Origin: Riptortus pedestris
Taxonomy: Eukaryota > Arthropoda > Insecta > Hemiptera > Alydidae
Assembly: GCA_019009955.1 (NCBI GenBank)
Contig: CM032233.1
Span: 84,310,501 to 84,374,500, forward strand
Length of the DNA: 64,000 bases
Reading direction: 5' to 3'
The notes below the pieces were generated by a model, which was given only the letters and a program-made list of their open reading frames with translations, did no database searches and was not told where the DNA came from. Of this stretch, positions 32,651 through 45,224 are shown piece by piece (within the stretch, counting starts at the first letter, position 1; every line of letters starts with the position of its first letter). A program made the translations under genes and the position numbers.

Positions 32651-33139
32651 TTTTTTCAGTTGTTTTATCAAAATAAGTCCCAGAAATCTAGTGTTGTCAA
32701 CACTATTTTTAATGGTATCAATTCATTAGTAGATCTGGTAGGTTTTCTATTTTTCTGTTAGTATAGGCATCGTTGCAGTTTCCTCTGTTCATACTGTGAA
32801 GTTGTGATATTTCAAACAGTAATTAGCTCTATCTGGAGTAGCCTGAAGATTCATGTGCATTCAATCCATTGATTTTCCAGCAATGTAGGCAACAATGTCA
32901 TCAGCAGAAAGCATTCCACTGACTCATAGCCTTTACCCAGTAATCCATTTATGTCGGAGCTAAAATGAAAGGCACTAATGAAATTTTATTATGGAACACC
33001 ATTGTCTAGGCAATATTCACCTTATAAGACATCCTCATCTCAAACAAGGAAATTAATCTACTTGTTATGAAATTACGCATGAAGATTAAAATAGTACAAT
33101 GAATATCAACATTGACAAGAGTCTCTAGAATTACATAAA
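32651..33139. other. No recognisable feature
   Basis: Single-copy-looking DNA. Confidence 0.4.
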
Positions 33140-33320
33140 AAATGTTATGGAACAGATCTTTTAAACTATTGATACTCGACAATTGTTGTTTTATACGATT
33201 CCCCTTAACTCAAATATTAAACGAGTTATTCATACTTTCTTGTTTTCAGTCTTCAGTAATCTATACCATACTGGTAGTCATTACTAGCAGATTTCCACAC
33301 CCCCCCCCCTCGGAACACGG
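33140..33320 (+). mobile_element. Decayed family A fragment (A30)
   Basis: atgttatggaacagatcttt, ttccccttaactcaaatatt and cttcagtaatctataccata follow the variant-2 body order. agcagatttccacacccccc may be a damaged terminus. Confidence 0.45.
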
Positions 33321-33617
33321 CGTGGCGGTCTTTTTGGGCATTCATACTTTATTCTCTTTTGATCGCTCTGAGTCTTCTCAATATTCTCCAGTCTTTGTTT
33401 GAATGTGACTATAACTAATAGAGTGATATGTGTGGCATTCGGCTCCCCTGAAGAATTAAAAGTGATTCAGGGTTCTTTTCTTAATCAGCACAGGTTCTGC
33501 CGTCCGCCTTAGAAGTGAGGTAGCCACTTAGTGGCTAATAAGTTCAATTAATCAGTACAGGAAGATTCTACCTGTTCCCAAGATACCTTTTGGAGTTCGT
33601 CTATTTATAAATGGAAC

Positions 33618-34510
33618 TCAGTTTGGGATTTGCCACGATAACTGTCCGGCACGCAAGGGCTCACCGAAATCCATAAGATGCTTGATGTCTTCAAAATTGG
33701 ATTTCCTAGGCCTTCCTCTTCCCCTATGCCCAAGAATATTACCCTCATATATATTAGTAATGAATTCGTCGTGTCTAATGATATGCCAAGGAATTTTCAC
33801 TCTCCTTTTTTCCATGGCCTTGATAAGACTTTTGCTTTCATTTGCCTCATTTATAACTTCCATCTTGGATTTTCTTTGAGTCCAACTTGTTCTAGAGCTT
33901 CTGCGCCAGATCCATATTTCCATTGCTTCCAACCTATTATATTCTCCCTTTTCTGAGAGTCCAACTTTCGCTCCCGTAAAGCAGTAGACTCCATACGAAA
34001 GACTTAGCAAACATTTTTTTGGTATCCATGCTTGTATGGTTATTATTTAAAACAAAGAAGTATCATTTGCTTTGACAGGCATGCTAGCGAGTGCTATTCT
34101 ACAGACTTCAGCTCTACTATCATTGTATTCAGTAGATGATGCTCCCTAGGTAACAAAACTCTTTCATTTCTTCAAGCACAATGGTTCCAATTCTAATATT
34201 TATAATTCCTTGTTTTTCTTTCTTCTCTACAACCAAAATTTTCGTTTTATGAGCATTTATTTTGAGTTTAAACTGATCTGGAGCGTCCATTAGACTTGCA
34301 GAATTCTAATTATCTCTTCTTCGGAATATGCCAGCAGTGCAACATCATCTGCAAATCTGATGCAACGCATGGATTTACCGTTAATCTGTATCCCTTCGGT
34401 TGTTTTTTTCATTTTCATTATTGCCTCTTCAATGAACATATTGAAAAGATAAGGTGACAGTGAACATCGTTATCTTACACCTTTCTTTATTCTAGCTTCC
34501 CTTTCACATT
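33618..34510 (-). pseudogene. Reverse-transcriptase relic of a non-LTR retrotransposon
   Basis: Read on the minus strand from about 34480, one frame gives RCSLSPYLFNMFIEEAIMKM, then GIQINGKSMRCIRFADDVAL containing the catalytic FADD box of LINE reverse transcriptases (box C, near 34350). After a stop and frame change comes FKLKINAHKTKILVVEKKEK, a CYLGSII thumb-region motif, then LYGSESWTL-like and RGRGRPRK motifs. The last 130 codons (33618-34010) remain open to the stop at 33618. This order is known from LINE-type ORFs that are often annotated as 'craniofacial development protein 2-like' or 'endonuclease-reverse transcriptase' in insect genomes. The endonuclease and the N-terminal reverse-transcriptase boxes are missing, and several stops and shifts lie between 34010 and 34320, so it is inactive. 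Clade is not assigned. Confidence 0.9.
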
Positions 34511-34904
34511 AATTAATAATGATTTGTGTACTCTGATTTTTGTAAAAATTGCAAATTAACCTTCTGTCTTATCAATACTTCTCCTAAAATTAATTATTAT
34601 TTCATCATTTTCAATGCAATTATTTCAGGTTTAATAGTTAATTATTTATGATTGCCGTAAACGCTTGGAAAAAGTGGCTCTCCCCATATTTAAACTAATT
34701 AAAACGACATCTAATTCTTGAATTGATTGTAACACCAAGAGTTTGACGAATATTTTTATTTTGAACCAGCAAGGGGCTGTATTCATTTTCAGACCATCTG
34801 ATTTGAAATTAACCGTAAATACGTATATAAATCGGATGAAATCTTATTTGGTTGGTCAGAAAGATGTGCATTTGAAGAAAGAATTTGAAATTAGCATGAC
34901 TACG
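34511..34904. other. No recognisable feature
   Basis: AT-rich DNA upstream of the LINE truncation point. Confidence 0.4.
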
Positions 34905-34957
34905 TTAGGGTAAATTTCTCATTTCCCGTGAGGGAAATATCGCTAAAATACATAACT
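34905..34957 (-). mobile_element. Family A solo 5' hairpin (A31)
   Basis: catttcccgtgagggaaata + tcgct before AAAA. The 5' block is missing. Confidence 0.45.
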
Positions 34958-35320
34958 AGAGACAGAGTCAGTGGTTCAGGGTGTAACTAATCTGGTACTT
35001 TCTGTAAACTTTAGACAACAAGAGAAACGTATTGTGAGCCGATGCATTAAAACGCACGTTCTGCTGAAATAAATGCCAAGGGGTCTTACAGGGAGCATAT
35101 ATCATGTAACCCATTGTTCGGCACAACGTACAATAGCTGTCATCGTACTAAAGGCCCTCATAAACTTTCCAGTTTTAATCTTCAATGTATCTGCGTTTTT
35201 TAAAATATTTTATTTAGCATTAAGAGAAATTGTTATTGGGTTTTTGATTATATATATATATTTCTCCCTCGAAATTGCAAGATACTACATGCCATTGAAA
35301 CGATATCTGCAATTTGTAGC
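34958..35320. other. No recognisable feature
   Basis: A 94-codon plus frame at 35073-35357 looks like a chance AT-rich hydrophobic frame. Not called. Confidence 0.4.
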
Positions 35321-35324
35321 TTTG

Positions 35325-35520
35325 GTGTCTGTTTATTTGTTACCTTTTCAATTTTGAAAACCTTTTTCATTTTGATATATAAAGTAGATGTCTTATATGC
35401 ACATTCCCACGTAAGTATAAATGAGGTATACACTAAAAACTATAAAAGGGGTCAACAATTTTAAAGGAAACGAAAGATTAAACCGGATTCAACGAAACTC
35501 GGTATGTGAAATATGTAGTG
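35325..35520 (+). mobile_element. Helitron internal-repeat fragment
   Basis: gtttatttgttaccttttca, aaatgaggtatacactaaaa, agtcaacaat-like ggggtcaacaatttt and gattcaacgaaactcggtat correspond to one internal unit of the H1/H3 Helitrons. No termini. Confidence 0.6.
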
Positions 35521-36509
35521 TATGTGGCCCAATGACTAAATTTTAGAAGACTGACTAGGGTAGAAGGGAAACTACTTTCTGAATTTCTACCCTTTTGTGT
35601 CCCCATGGTAGTTGAAAAGAGTAGATTACTTTCCAATAGGAGTGTAAGGATTATTCAAAATCTTATTCATTCATTATTATAAAAATTATTCAAACATCGG
35701 AACCAAGAACGCAATGACAGAGTGCATGGAAGCGCAATATTCATGAGACTCCAAAGTGATCTTAGTTAAAGTAAGATTGGTTTTACTTTAAATGTAAAAT
35801 TTTAAGTTAACTTAAACTCCCACTAAACTTTTACCAGGGAAACGACCGTCTGTCGATTATAAAGGTAATTAATTGTTCTTCCTTGTTTATGTTCAAATAT
35901 AATAAATAATAAGTTTAGCCACGGCAAAGGAAATGTAATGATGACAGCTGTAAGAAATAGTCATGACGGTACAAATTAGCCTGAACATGGCTTGACTACT
36001 AGGAATACTCAAAGTACAATGATAATTTCATTCTTTAATCTTCATGAAGATACAAAATATATTTTATAATGTTTCAAGAGGGCCCAAATTTGGACCCGAC
36101 CTATTGATCAACAGTTTGTCATTCCGGTTAATTAAGAGTATTGCAATAACATATAATCTACTCATGGTTATCTAGGAGTAGAAATAAGCAGTGATTATCA
36201 TTTACGGTAAGTACATTAATGTAGAATGACGTTGAAATATTTTCACAGTGTGTCCGGAAATGGTAACTAAAGGCCTAAAAAATAAAATAAAAGAGTATTT
36301 CAAGAGAAAATCGAAGAATTTTTGGATAAAAATGAAGAGAGTTTAAAAAATTTAAGAATATTCGGAAACAAGATCCGTTCAATCGAACTGACAATGACAA
36401 TGATCAATGCTACAGACGATGTCGTAGGTAATTAGAAACTATTTCTCAGGAAATCCAGGATTCACGAACTAATAAACAAGAAAACGGATTCCAGAAAAAT
36501 ATATAAACA
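35521..36509. other. Unassigned region with a short coding-like stretch near 36283-36450
   Basis: No repeat seen. One plus frame from about 36283 reads ...FQEKIEEFLDKNEESLKNLR... and ...NKIRSIELTMTMINATDD... to a stop at about 36436, a charged helix-like peptide of roughly 50 residues without a start codon. It could be a decayed transposon or exon remnant, or chance. Confidence 0.35.
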
Positions 36510-36545
36510 AGCCCATCACGCAGGGGCTGCTAAACTAAGCTGTTA
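36510..36545 (-). mobile_element. Family A solo 3' end (A32)
   Basis: gcccatcacgcaggggctgc + taaactaagct, then unrelated sequence. Confidence 0.55.
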
Positions 36546-36931
36546 ATTTCATTCTGATATCCCGAACAGTTTGGAATTTAACTTGGAGATTATTTTGTTA
36601 TCCTCTATTAGGATAGATCCTATCCATCTGATCCAGTTTATTTGATTATGTTTTTTATAACAAAACATATTAGCTTTCGTTCAGCTCCAGAGTTTCAAGT
36701 TGTAAAGAGTTTACCTAGCCACGTGATTATCTGCATAATGTACACAGTTTATCTTTCAGAAATGACGCCACGCGTGTATAACTAAGGGAGGGCCTCTTAG
36801 ACCTGGAGTGCTAGTAAACCGTGAAAGGGTCCCTCGTTGTAAAGTTCAGCCAACGGGATAGCCCAACATAATTTTCAAATAATACTAAAATGTAATATTA
36901 AATGCTAAATATTCCCTAAATATTGAAAAAA
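36546..36931. other. No recognisable feature
   Basis: Single-copy-looking DNA between two A pieces. Confidence 0.4.
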
Positions 36932-37709
36932 GTCCGTCACGCAGGGGCTGCGTAAACTTAGCAGATTTCCCAAGTGAAGTTTTACAATAGAGAAATCTGC
37001 ATACTGGTAACACAATACCACCGTGATTAAATACAAACGGTAATGGGAAATCATTCAGTTAATTAAAATAAATTCCCAACTGAAACGACTTCTGAATTGT
37101 AAGAATAATTTATATTTTAATAACTCAAATCAAGGGGGGAGGCGAATGAACAGAACGTATTTGCATAAATCTCACAAAGTAACGAAGGTAAGGTAAGGTT
37201 AGAAACGACAGGTAAGGTTAGAAGAAGCCTACCACCTGAGCCGAGCAATGACGGAAATGGCCGACCTAATCCCAACTATACCCGACCACAGACTTCATAA
37301 AAATGCAAATATCTCGGTTAATAATCCATATAGAGAATAAATGTATATAACAACATTTATAATAAATATAATTTGCAATACGATTGGTTTTATACAATTT
37401 TTCGATCCGATGCATAATAACGGAGATATTTTGAATCCCCCCCCCTCCGTCTAGTCCGATTTCAGCCATTAACAAACTTGATCTGTCTTTTTGCATAAAA
37501 CGGTTAAATATCGAGTTTCGTAACGATCAAACAAAAATTGCGACCGCTAGAGCGTTAACAGACATATATATATATATATATTTATAATTTTGAACGGACC
37601 TCATTTTCGTCATCTCCTGGGTACGATCGATGGAAATTTAAAGAAATTTTTCGAAAATCGCGTCATGAGTACGACCTCAATAGCTGATTTCCCTTAAGGG
37701 AAATCTGCT
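36932..37709 (-). mobile_element. Family A copy A33, both ends intact (reference copy)
   Basis: Starts gtccgtcacgcaggggctgc after A6 and ends with the perfect palindrome hairpin followed by tgct. In between: gcatactggtaacacaatac, an insertion-like aggtaaggttagaa stretch near 37190, tgcaaatatctcggttaata, C-rich tract, gcgaccgctagagcgttaac, a short TA array and the 5' block. About 778 bp. Confidence 0.9.
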
Positions 37710-37789
37710 AATAGGAACATCATATACAATTAAACAAAATAATAACAGTAATAAGTTCATTCAGAAATACATTTGTATATATAAAAAAT

Positions 37790-38222
37790 AAAAATCATGT
37801 AGTTTGAACGCAATATCTTAACATCAAACCGAACTAATGTGCAGACACATCGCATATGAAAAGGTAAATGAAAACAGTATTATGTATTTGAACATAGAAT
37901 TGGGGTGTTTCAGGATATATCAGTTTATTGTTAATATGACATGGATAGGAGCACGGGGTCAATGAAGGTTGTAGACTGAAAAATGCGAATATCTCGATTT
38001 ATATTAAAGATAGGGGGAAACAACTTTTATAGAACGTATTTGCAATGCGATTGGCTTTATATAATTTTTCGATCCGACATACAATAACGGAGATATTCGA
38101 ATTTTCAAAATTAACCACTCTTCCCACTGATCCGATTAACGAACCTCATCTTTAGTTGTACATAAAACTTTTAAATATCGTGTTCCGTAACGATCAAACA
38201 AAAATTCCGACCACTAGAGCAT

Positions 38223-38275
<53 letters not shown>
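37790..38275 (-). mobile_element. Family A copy A34, variant 2, ends missing, closing in (TA)n(AAAC)n
   Basis: gtttgaacgcaatatcttaa, tcgatccgacatacaataac, attccgaccactagagcatt, then a TA array 38226-38275 and AAAC repeats to about 38295. Confidence 0.7.
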
Positions 38276-38279
<4 letters not shown>

Positions 38280-38295
38280 AAACAAACAAACAAAA

Positions 38296-38869
<574 letters not shown>

Positions 38870-38969
38870 AATCAGATTGGTAAGAAGTATGGGTATTCAG
38901 AGAAAAGGGAAATATAAAAATTGAAATTGTGTATAAAAATATTATACATAAAATAAAAAATGTTCAACA

Positions 38970-39078
38970 GATTTTATATATTTATAGTTTTGAAAAGACA
39001 TTATTTTCGTCCTCTCTTGGGTAGGGTCAATTGACATTTTAAGAAATTATTCGAAAATCGCGTCATGAGTACCTCAAT
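38970..39078 (-). mobile_element. Family A 5' block (A35)
   Basis: cattattttcgtcctctctt through cgaaaatcgcgtcatgagta. The hairpin is replaced. Confidence 0.6.
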
Positions 39079-39543
39079 TCCTACACTATTCATTAACACC
39101 CCCAACTGTTTTTTGTAGATGGGGTTAAAAAAATTCAAAAATAAATACTATTATTATTAATGCATTACAATAAATCTAAAAATGATATAATCTTTTTAAA
39201 ATTGCTACATTCTCAGCTTAATGATGGTGTAAGGAAAATTATTAATTCCCGAAACGAGCCTACTATTATTACCTGTGAAGCGTGGGAAGGAATTAAAGAG
39301 AATTAGAGTTTTAGTTAATGTAATTTGGACTGGGGTTTGATTAAAATCAGTGTTGTTGAGACCGATTTTAAGTTAGTTATATGTTGGGGCTAGTATGGCA
39401 CGAGTGGGTATCGTGTTCGTTTTCGGGGTCGTGATGGAATGTCAGGCGGAGGCGTTGCTAGGGGCCAGTCATGCTGCAGAAACCCTCACGCTCTCCTCCC
39501 TCCAAAGCCCCTATCCAAATTTTCAACTTTAGGAAATCAAAAA
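39079..39543. other. No recognisable feature
   Basis: Single-copy-looking DNA. GC rises near 39440-39520 without a supportable gene. Confidence 0.4.
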
Positions 39544-39816
39544 GCCCCTCACTCAGGGGATGCGTTTACTAAGAAGATTTCCCACATATTTGCATTTATC
39601 TCAAAAAGTAAAAGTTCAATGAGACCAATACTTGGTATTTAAGCTTAGAATAAAGTAGTTTCTAATAGAATAGCTTATTGTTAATATGTCATGAGTAGGG
39701 GTGAGGGTTTACTGATGGCTGAAAACTAACAAATCCAAATATCTCGGCTAATATTCATGATAGAGAAATTATTTATATAACAACAGCTATAGGAACTTAC
39801 ATTTGAAATAATATTG

Positions 39817-40391
39817 TCATAGACACCATAACTGCATTTGGTTCTTTGGTGTATGTTTGTTTGTTTATTACCTTTTTACGCATAAACGGCTGAACCGAAT
39901 TTTATGAAACTTAGTATGCATATTACTACTAATCCAACTTAGACTTTAGGCTAATTAATAATCCCTGAGACGAACAGGAGTGGGGGTTATAAGAGAGGCA
40001 TGAAATTTAAAAATAGCGATATTTCGTTTCACATGGCTTTTTCGGCAAATATGCACATTACAAAAGTTGTTTACTTTATTATTTAGAGTAACTTTGTTTT
40101 ATACTATTTTCGGTAACAATGTATGAAGCAAGTAATTTGCATAGAAATATTGATATGCTTAACCAATCATTTCCAATATGAACTATAGGTGTTTAAGTAA
40201 AGCAATGTCGATATCACTCAAGCGCGGGAGCGGAAGTTGTCGGTAGGCTAACTCAGTTAATTGAATTAACTAATTTCCTTTGAAATGTTGTATTTTTTTT
40301 TCTACTCACATTTACTATTATGCTTATAAATAAAAAATACCATCAACATTCAGACTCTAATGAATCCCGAGCGAAGCCGGGTATTTTAGCT

Positions 40392-40395
<4 letters not shown>
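39817..40395 (+). mobile_element. Helitron copy H2 (5'-truncated, 3' end present)
   Basis: Begins in tcatagacaccataactgca, keeps one internal unit (aacaggagtgggggttataa), and ends cccgagcgaagccgggtatt + ttagcttg: the terminal hairpin is intact and the last four bases CTTG stand where H3 has CTAG. A different central stretch (40130-40300) replaces the tandem units. Confidence 0.8.
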
Positions 40396-40459
<64 letters not shown>

Positions 40460-40479
40460 CATACATACATACATACATA
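40396..40479. repeat. (TA)n then (CATA)n array
   Basis: AT array 40396-40453 and CATACATA units to 40479, between the Helitron end and the Tigger end. Confidence 0.9.
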
Positions 40480-41251
40480 CAGTCAACTCTCGCTAACACG
40501 AACCTCGATAACACGAAATCCTTGATATAACGAATTATTTTTAATCCCCTTGGAAAAACCTGTCTAACACGAAGAAATTACCATACGTAACACGAACTAA
40601 TTTTCCGGTTATATTTTACCTCTATAACACGAAGAGAGACAATAATTACCTCTGTAACTCGAAGTTCAGTAGATAAGACGAATTTTATTAGCGCATTACC
40701 TCTATATCACGATGTTCTCAGAATGGATTTATTTAACACGAAATCCTGGCAGGGATCAGGTTGTAACCTGTCGGGGAGACATAACCGGGGAAAAGAGCCT
40801 TTAGTCTGTTTGCAGTCTCGTTTCGGGTATTTTTTATTATACTGTACCAAGTTAAATGTTTAATTTTGTAGCTGTAAGGGATACAGCAAAGTTTTTTTTA
40901 TTTTAATCAACATTATGACTAATAGTGTTTTTCAGTTTTAAGCAAAGGAAGATTAAGGACTTATTAATCAGTGGAATTAATATTATATTTTCTGTTTCCT
41001 GTGTTTTACCGTTGTTGTTTTTTTAAATTATGTATATATACATATTTTAATTCATTTAAATATTCGTAAAATATTAAGATTATGCAGATTTGTAGAAGAT
41101 GTAGGGAATAAATCACAGTACATTTTTTTAACTCTGTAACACGAATTTTCATTTAGTTCACCTCTATAACTCGAACTATGCCTAAGACGAACTATACATA
41201 ACACGAACAAAAATGGCAGTCCCGTGGAATTTCATGATAGCGAGAGTCGAC

Positions 41252-41253
<2 letters not shown>
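40480..41253 (+). mobile_element. Non-autonomous Tigger/pogo-like element, copy 2
   Basis: Left end CAGTCAACTCTCGCTAACAC preceded by TA, right end gatagcgagagtcgactg followed by TG (a mutated TA). Near-identical to 10207-10974, including the central acaagatta-poor AT region and the aacacgaa repeats near both ends. No ORF. Confidence 0.9.
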
Positions 41254-41311
<58 letters not shown>

Positions 41312-41478
41312 TATATATAGATAGATAAAATTTTGAATGGACCTCATTTTCGTCATCAACTGGGTAGGGCTAATGGAGATTTGAGGACATTTTTCGAAAA
41401 TCGCGTCATGAGTACGACCTCAATAGCTGATTTCCCCTGAGGAAGAATAGATAATGTCAAACTCACAGTGTGCCGCAG

Positions 41479-41520
41479 TAGAAAATCTTTTTAGTTTACG
41501 CAGCTCTTGCGTGACGGACT
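41479..41520 (+). mobile_element. Family A solo 3' end (A37)
   Basis: gtagaaaatctttttagttt + acgcagctcttgcgtgacgg + ac before T5. Confidence 0.65.
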
Positions 41521-41625
41521 TTTTCGTTCGGGCGGCAGTCTCGCCTTTGGTGGAGTCTTCGACTAGAGATCCAGGATATCCGGTACGACTCCCGGCAGGT
41601 GCTGACTATTCGTTTCGGCATTTTC
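41521..41625 (+). mobile_element. Possible SINE head or tRNA-like fragment
   Basis: ccggtacgactcccggc (about 41580) matches an RNA polymerase III B box at most positions (GGTTCGANTCC), and tttggtggagtcttcgac about 40 bp upstream is weakly box A-like. No tail or target duplication seen. Confidence 0.3.
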
Positions 41626-41666
41626 TTTTGAATGTCATCATTGCTTTACGATCAAATAACGCTTTT

Positions 41667-41789
41667 AGCAGATTTCTCTTAAGGTATATCAGTTATTGAG
41701 GTCTTACTCATGACGCGATTTTCAAAAAATATTCTCAAATGTCCATCGATTCTACCCAGGAGATGACGAAAATCAGGATATATATATGT
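41667..41789 (+). mobile_element. Family A 5' end (A38), ending in a Helitron
   Basis: AGCAGATTTCTCTTAAGG and the 5' block to gacgaaaatcaggatatata, where Helitron H3 is inserted. Confidence 0.75.
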
Positions 41790-41790
41790 A

Positions 41791-43031
41791 CTAGCTCAGA
41801 TACCCGGCTTCGCCCGGGAATTCATTTGAGTCTGAATGGTGATGTTATATTTTTGGCAAGGCTTTACTTTGCACAATATTTTAGGTTTAATACCCGTTGT
41901 TGGCTTTTGTTAATAATAAAATTATTTTTTTTATGTAAGACTTCACTGTCCTGCATATTTCCCGTCTCCTGTGCACTATGCATCGATTTAATTATTAAGG
42001 AGAATATATTGACATACATTTGAATTAATTTTTTCAGGTGAGGTACCTGGTAGTTCATATTGAAAAGAAGTGTTGAGCAAATTTCTCTAAATAACAAAAT
42101 AAACAACTTTTGATATGTTCATATTTGCCAAAACCCCAATAAGGAACGAAATATTAATTTCAGGCCTCCCTTATAACCCCCACTCCTGCCCGTCCCTAAA
42201 AATGTTAGGATGGCTTATTATAAGGAAGCCGTTAGTGCTAATTCACATACAGAATTTTATTTAGTTCGGTTGGATCTTATGTCCCAAATAAAATTGTTCA
42301 CTTCCGCTATAGGTTTTAGCGTATATCTTGTTTATAATTCGGTATACGAAAAAAATGTATATAACAAAAATTACTTTAAATAACAAAATATACAACTTTT
42401 GTTATGTTCATATTTGCCGAAAAACAAATAGGAAACAAAATATCGCTATTTCTATTTTCTGGCTTATCTTAAAACCCCCACTCCTGCCCGTCCCTAGAAA
42501 TGTTGGTATGGCTTGTTATAATGAAAGCGTTAGTGCTAATACATATTCCGAGTTTTATTTATTTCGGTTGGGTCTTTTGTCCCAAATAGAATTTTTCACT
42601 TCCGCCATAGGCTTTTAGCGTATATCTCGTTTATAACTCGGTATACGAAAAAAGTGTATATGACAAAAGTTATTCTAAAGAACAAAATAAACAACTTTTG
42701 TCATGTGCATGCTTGTCGAAAACTCAATAGGAAACGAAATATCGCTATTTTTAATTTCAGGCCTCCCTTATAACCCCAACTCCTGTTTGTCTCAGAGAAT
42801 TTTAATATAGCCTAAAGTCTAAGTTGGGTTAGTAGTAATATACGTACCAAGTTTCATAAAATTCGGTTCAGCCGTTTATGCGTGAAAAGGTAACAAACAA
42901 ACAAACAAACATACACGAAAGAAACAAAGCAGTTATGGTGTCTATGACATGTGAAACGAAAAGTTATCGTGAAATTTCGCAAAAAAAAAAATCATCGTAC
43001 AGACAGAGGTCACAATTTTATATATATATAA
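41791..43031 (-). mobile_element. Helitron copy H3, most complete (~1.24 kb)
   Basis: On the minus strand the 3' end has the stem-loop cccgggcgaagccggg followed by tatctgag and CTAG, with T outside: the canonical Helitron terminus. The 5' end is (TA)n-aaaattgtgacctctgtctg. Three ~297-bp internal units carry aggagtgggggtt or close variants (about 42190, 42486, 42785). No Rep/helicase sequence. The 5' TC is not clear, being replaced by ccttta. Confidence 0.9.
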
Positions 43032-43600
43032 AGGGGATTTCCGATACCGTCCTTTGAAGTGCATAAATAAGGAAGGACGCATTTTAAAACATTTGTAAAT
43101 GCTAGCTGTAAGTATTGAGGTACAAAGAAAAAACTGGTTTTTGCTTTTTTAAATGAAACTATCCAGGTGGAAAAATGTATTCTTTTTTCAAATAACTACT
43201 ACGTAATTAGTATAAAATGAATGAATGCTAACAACGTTTTTTGCGTTATTTATTATACTACCACTTTTACGTCGCTGTATTTTTCTTTAAAATTTGACGT
43301 TTTTGAAGTCAAGATTTGTGCATTTTACGGCTAAACGATGCGTCAAAAACAAAAAATCACCGATACAAAACCGTTTTACAGTTTTATTTTCTACAAGAAT
43401 ACGCCATAAATAGTAGGTCATTCTATTAGAAATTCCAAAGTTATGGTCGCTGGAGAAGTTCTGGAGAAGGTTACGAGGTTGAATATGGACTGAAAGGATT
43501 CTTCAGAAGTCCCAATTATGGCAAACGAAGTCTCAGCTTTGTATTAAAATAAATGGAGATTTTAAAGGGGGTGGCACGGGAACTTGGGACACATTATATA
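43032..43600. other. No recognisable feature
   Basis: Single-copy-looking DNA. No supportable gene. Confidence 0.4.
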
Positions 43601-43968
43601 TATTTAACTGTTAGCGCTCTAGCGGTCACCACTTTTTTTTTTATTTATCGTTACCAAACTCGATATATAAGCTTTCTTGTAAAACTAAAGATCTAGTTCG
43701 TAAATGGCTTAACCCGGACCAGTTAGGAAAGTGGGGCGTTTAGAGTGGGAAATTTCTAAATATCTCCGTTACTTTACGTCGGATCGAAAACTCGCATAGA
43801 ATCAAACTAATGGTAAATTTAACGTTTATATATATAATATATATAATTTTGAACGGACCTCATTTTCGCCATCTCCTGGGTTAGATCGAAGGACATTTGA
43901 AGAAATTTTTCGAAAATCGCGTCATGAGTACGACCTCAATAGCTGATTTCTCTAACGCGAAATTTGCT
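43601..43968. mobile_element. Family A inverted chimera (A39)
   Basis: 43601-43820 is plus-orientation body (gcgctctagcggtcaccact ... gtcggatcgaaaactcgcat). After a small TA tract, 43845-43968 is the 5' block and hairpin in minus orientation. The two parts are not contiguous in any normal copy. Confidence 0.7.
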
Positions 43969-44413
43969 AATAAAAATTACTGCGAAGGGAGACTTCTGAC
44001 AGTAAGACTGTGAGGTCATGGAAACAATAACTTGCACATTTTTAAACAATGATGCACCCATCGGCAACAGTGAGGCGTGGAAGAGCGTAGCAAATCCTAA
44101 ATTAGTACTACCTGTTGGTGCCTCGGGCATCTCTAACCACTCTTAATAACTCCCGCCTCCTGGTCTTACCCAACATTAATAGCCATATTTTTTGTTTAAT
44201 ATTGTACAGTGAACTCATAATCCTCAAGGCTGAGTATGGAGAAGGTGTAACTCAGACTGAACACTACACGCTGACTTAAAGAGGTACTGGAAGGACAATT
44301 GTGATTATTTGTGTGTATACATAGACACACACAAATGTCATTGCTATTTAAAGGTTTGCTTAAAAGAGAAAAAGTCCTTAGATTAAGTGTAAACTATATA
44401 GATTTTCCATTTA
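43969..44413. other. No recognisable feature
   Basis: Single-copy-looking DNA. A 64-codon minus frame at 43936-44130 begins in A39 sequence and is not called. Confidence 0.4.
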
Positions 44414-44770
44414 AGCAGATTTCCCCTTCGGGAAGTCAGCTATTGAGGTTGTACTCATGACGCGATTTTCGAAACATTTCTTCAAATATCCATCGATTCT
44501 ACTCAGGAGATGACGAAAATGAGGTCCGTTCAAATATATATATATATAGTTTCACTTTCTTCACTCATTTCAGTTTAGTAATGTTACCATTATTCAACGA
44601 TTACAGAAAAATTTTATTAAATCAATCTTATTGAAAATTAAAATACCTATAAGTGTTGATATAGATGATTTCTCTACCATGATAATTAACTGAGATATTT
44701 GAATTTATTTAGTTTTCTTATTTGTTTGGCTGTGAAAATGTTAAATACCAATTTACATTTAATTCTCATT
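44414..44770 (+). mobile_element. Family A copy A40, 3' part decayed
   Basis: AGCAGATTTCCCCTTCGGG hairpin, 5' block, short TA tract, then weakly recognisable body (aatcttattgaaaattaaaa, aactgagatatttgaattta). Confidence 0.65.
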
Positions 44771-45224
44771 TTTATTTCTTTATAATTTGTGAATATAATC
44801 AAGGATTTTTAATACTTTTATATATAAATGGTTACAGTTAATTATGGCATAGCACTAGGTTTACAGAACCTAGCTGAATAAAGATTAGATATTGATGACA
44901 AATTACAACTTGGTTTAAGGCTGATTATTATATAGCTTTTTATTCTCCTTTGGAGAATTACAGTTGTACTGACTTAGAGTAGTAATTTTAAAGGTTGGTT
45001 AATACTCTTAATATCTAAAAAAATTATGGATTGCCTTAATACATGAAAACAAAAAGTTAAAGTTACCCTGTCTGTTTTTAGCATTGTAAATCCCCAGGAG
45101 GGCGAAAAAATATAATAAAACTAGCTGAGTTGATACATTAAGATCCTTTTATTCCCTGAAAAACATATACACATATGTGTGTGGGGGGGGGGTGCCTAAT
45201 GACGTCTATTTACACATTAAATAT
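44771..45224. other. No recognisable feature
   Basis: AT-rich DNA. Contains a G10 run at 45182-45191. Confidence 0.4.

Larger units (their letters stand above)
39544..41446 (-). mobile_element. Family A copy A36, split by a Helitron and a Tigger MITE
   Basis: 3' end gcccctcactcaggggatgc, variant-2 body to cttacatttgaaataatatt (39814). A Helitron fragment (39817-40395), TA array, Tigger MITE (40480-41253) and another TA array follow, then the A 5' block attttgaatggacctcattt to gatttcccctgagg (41443). Confidence 0.8.
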
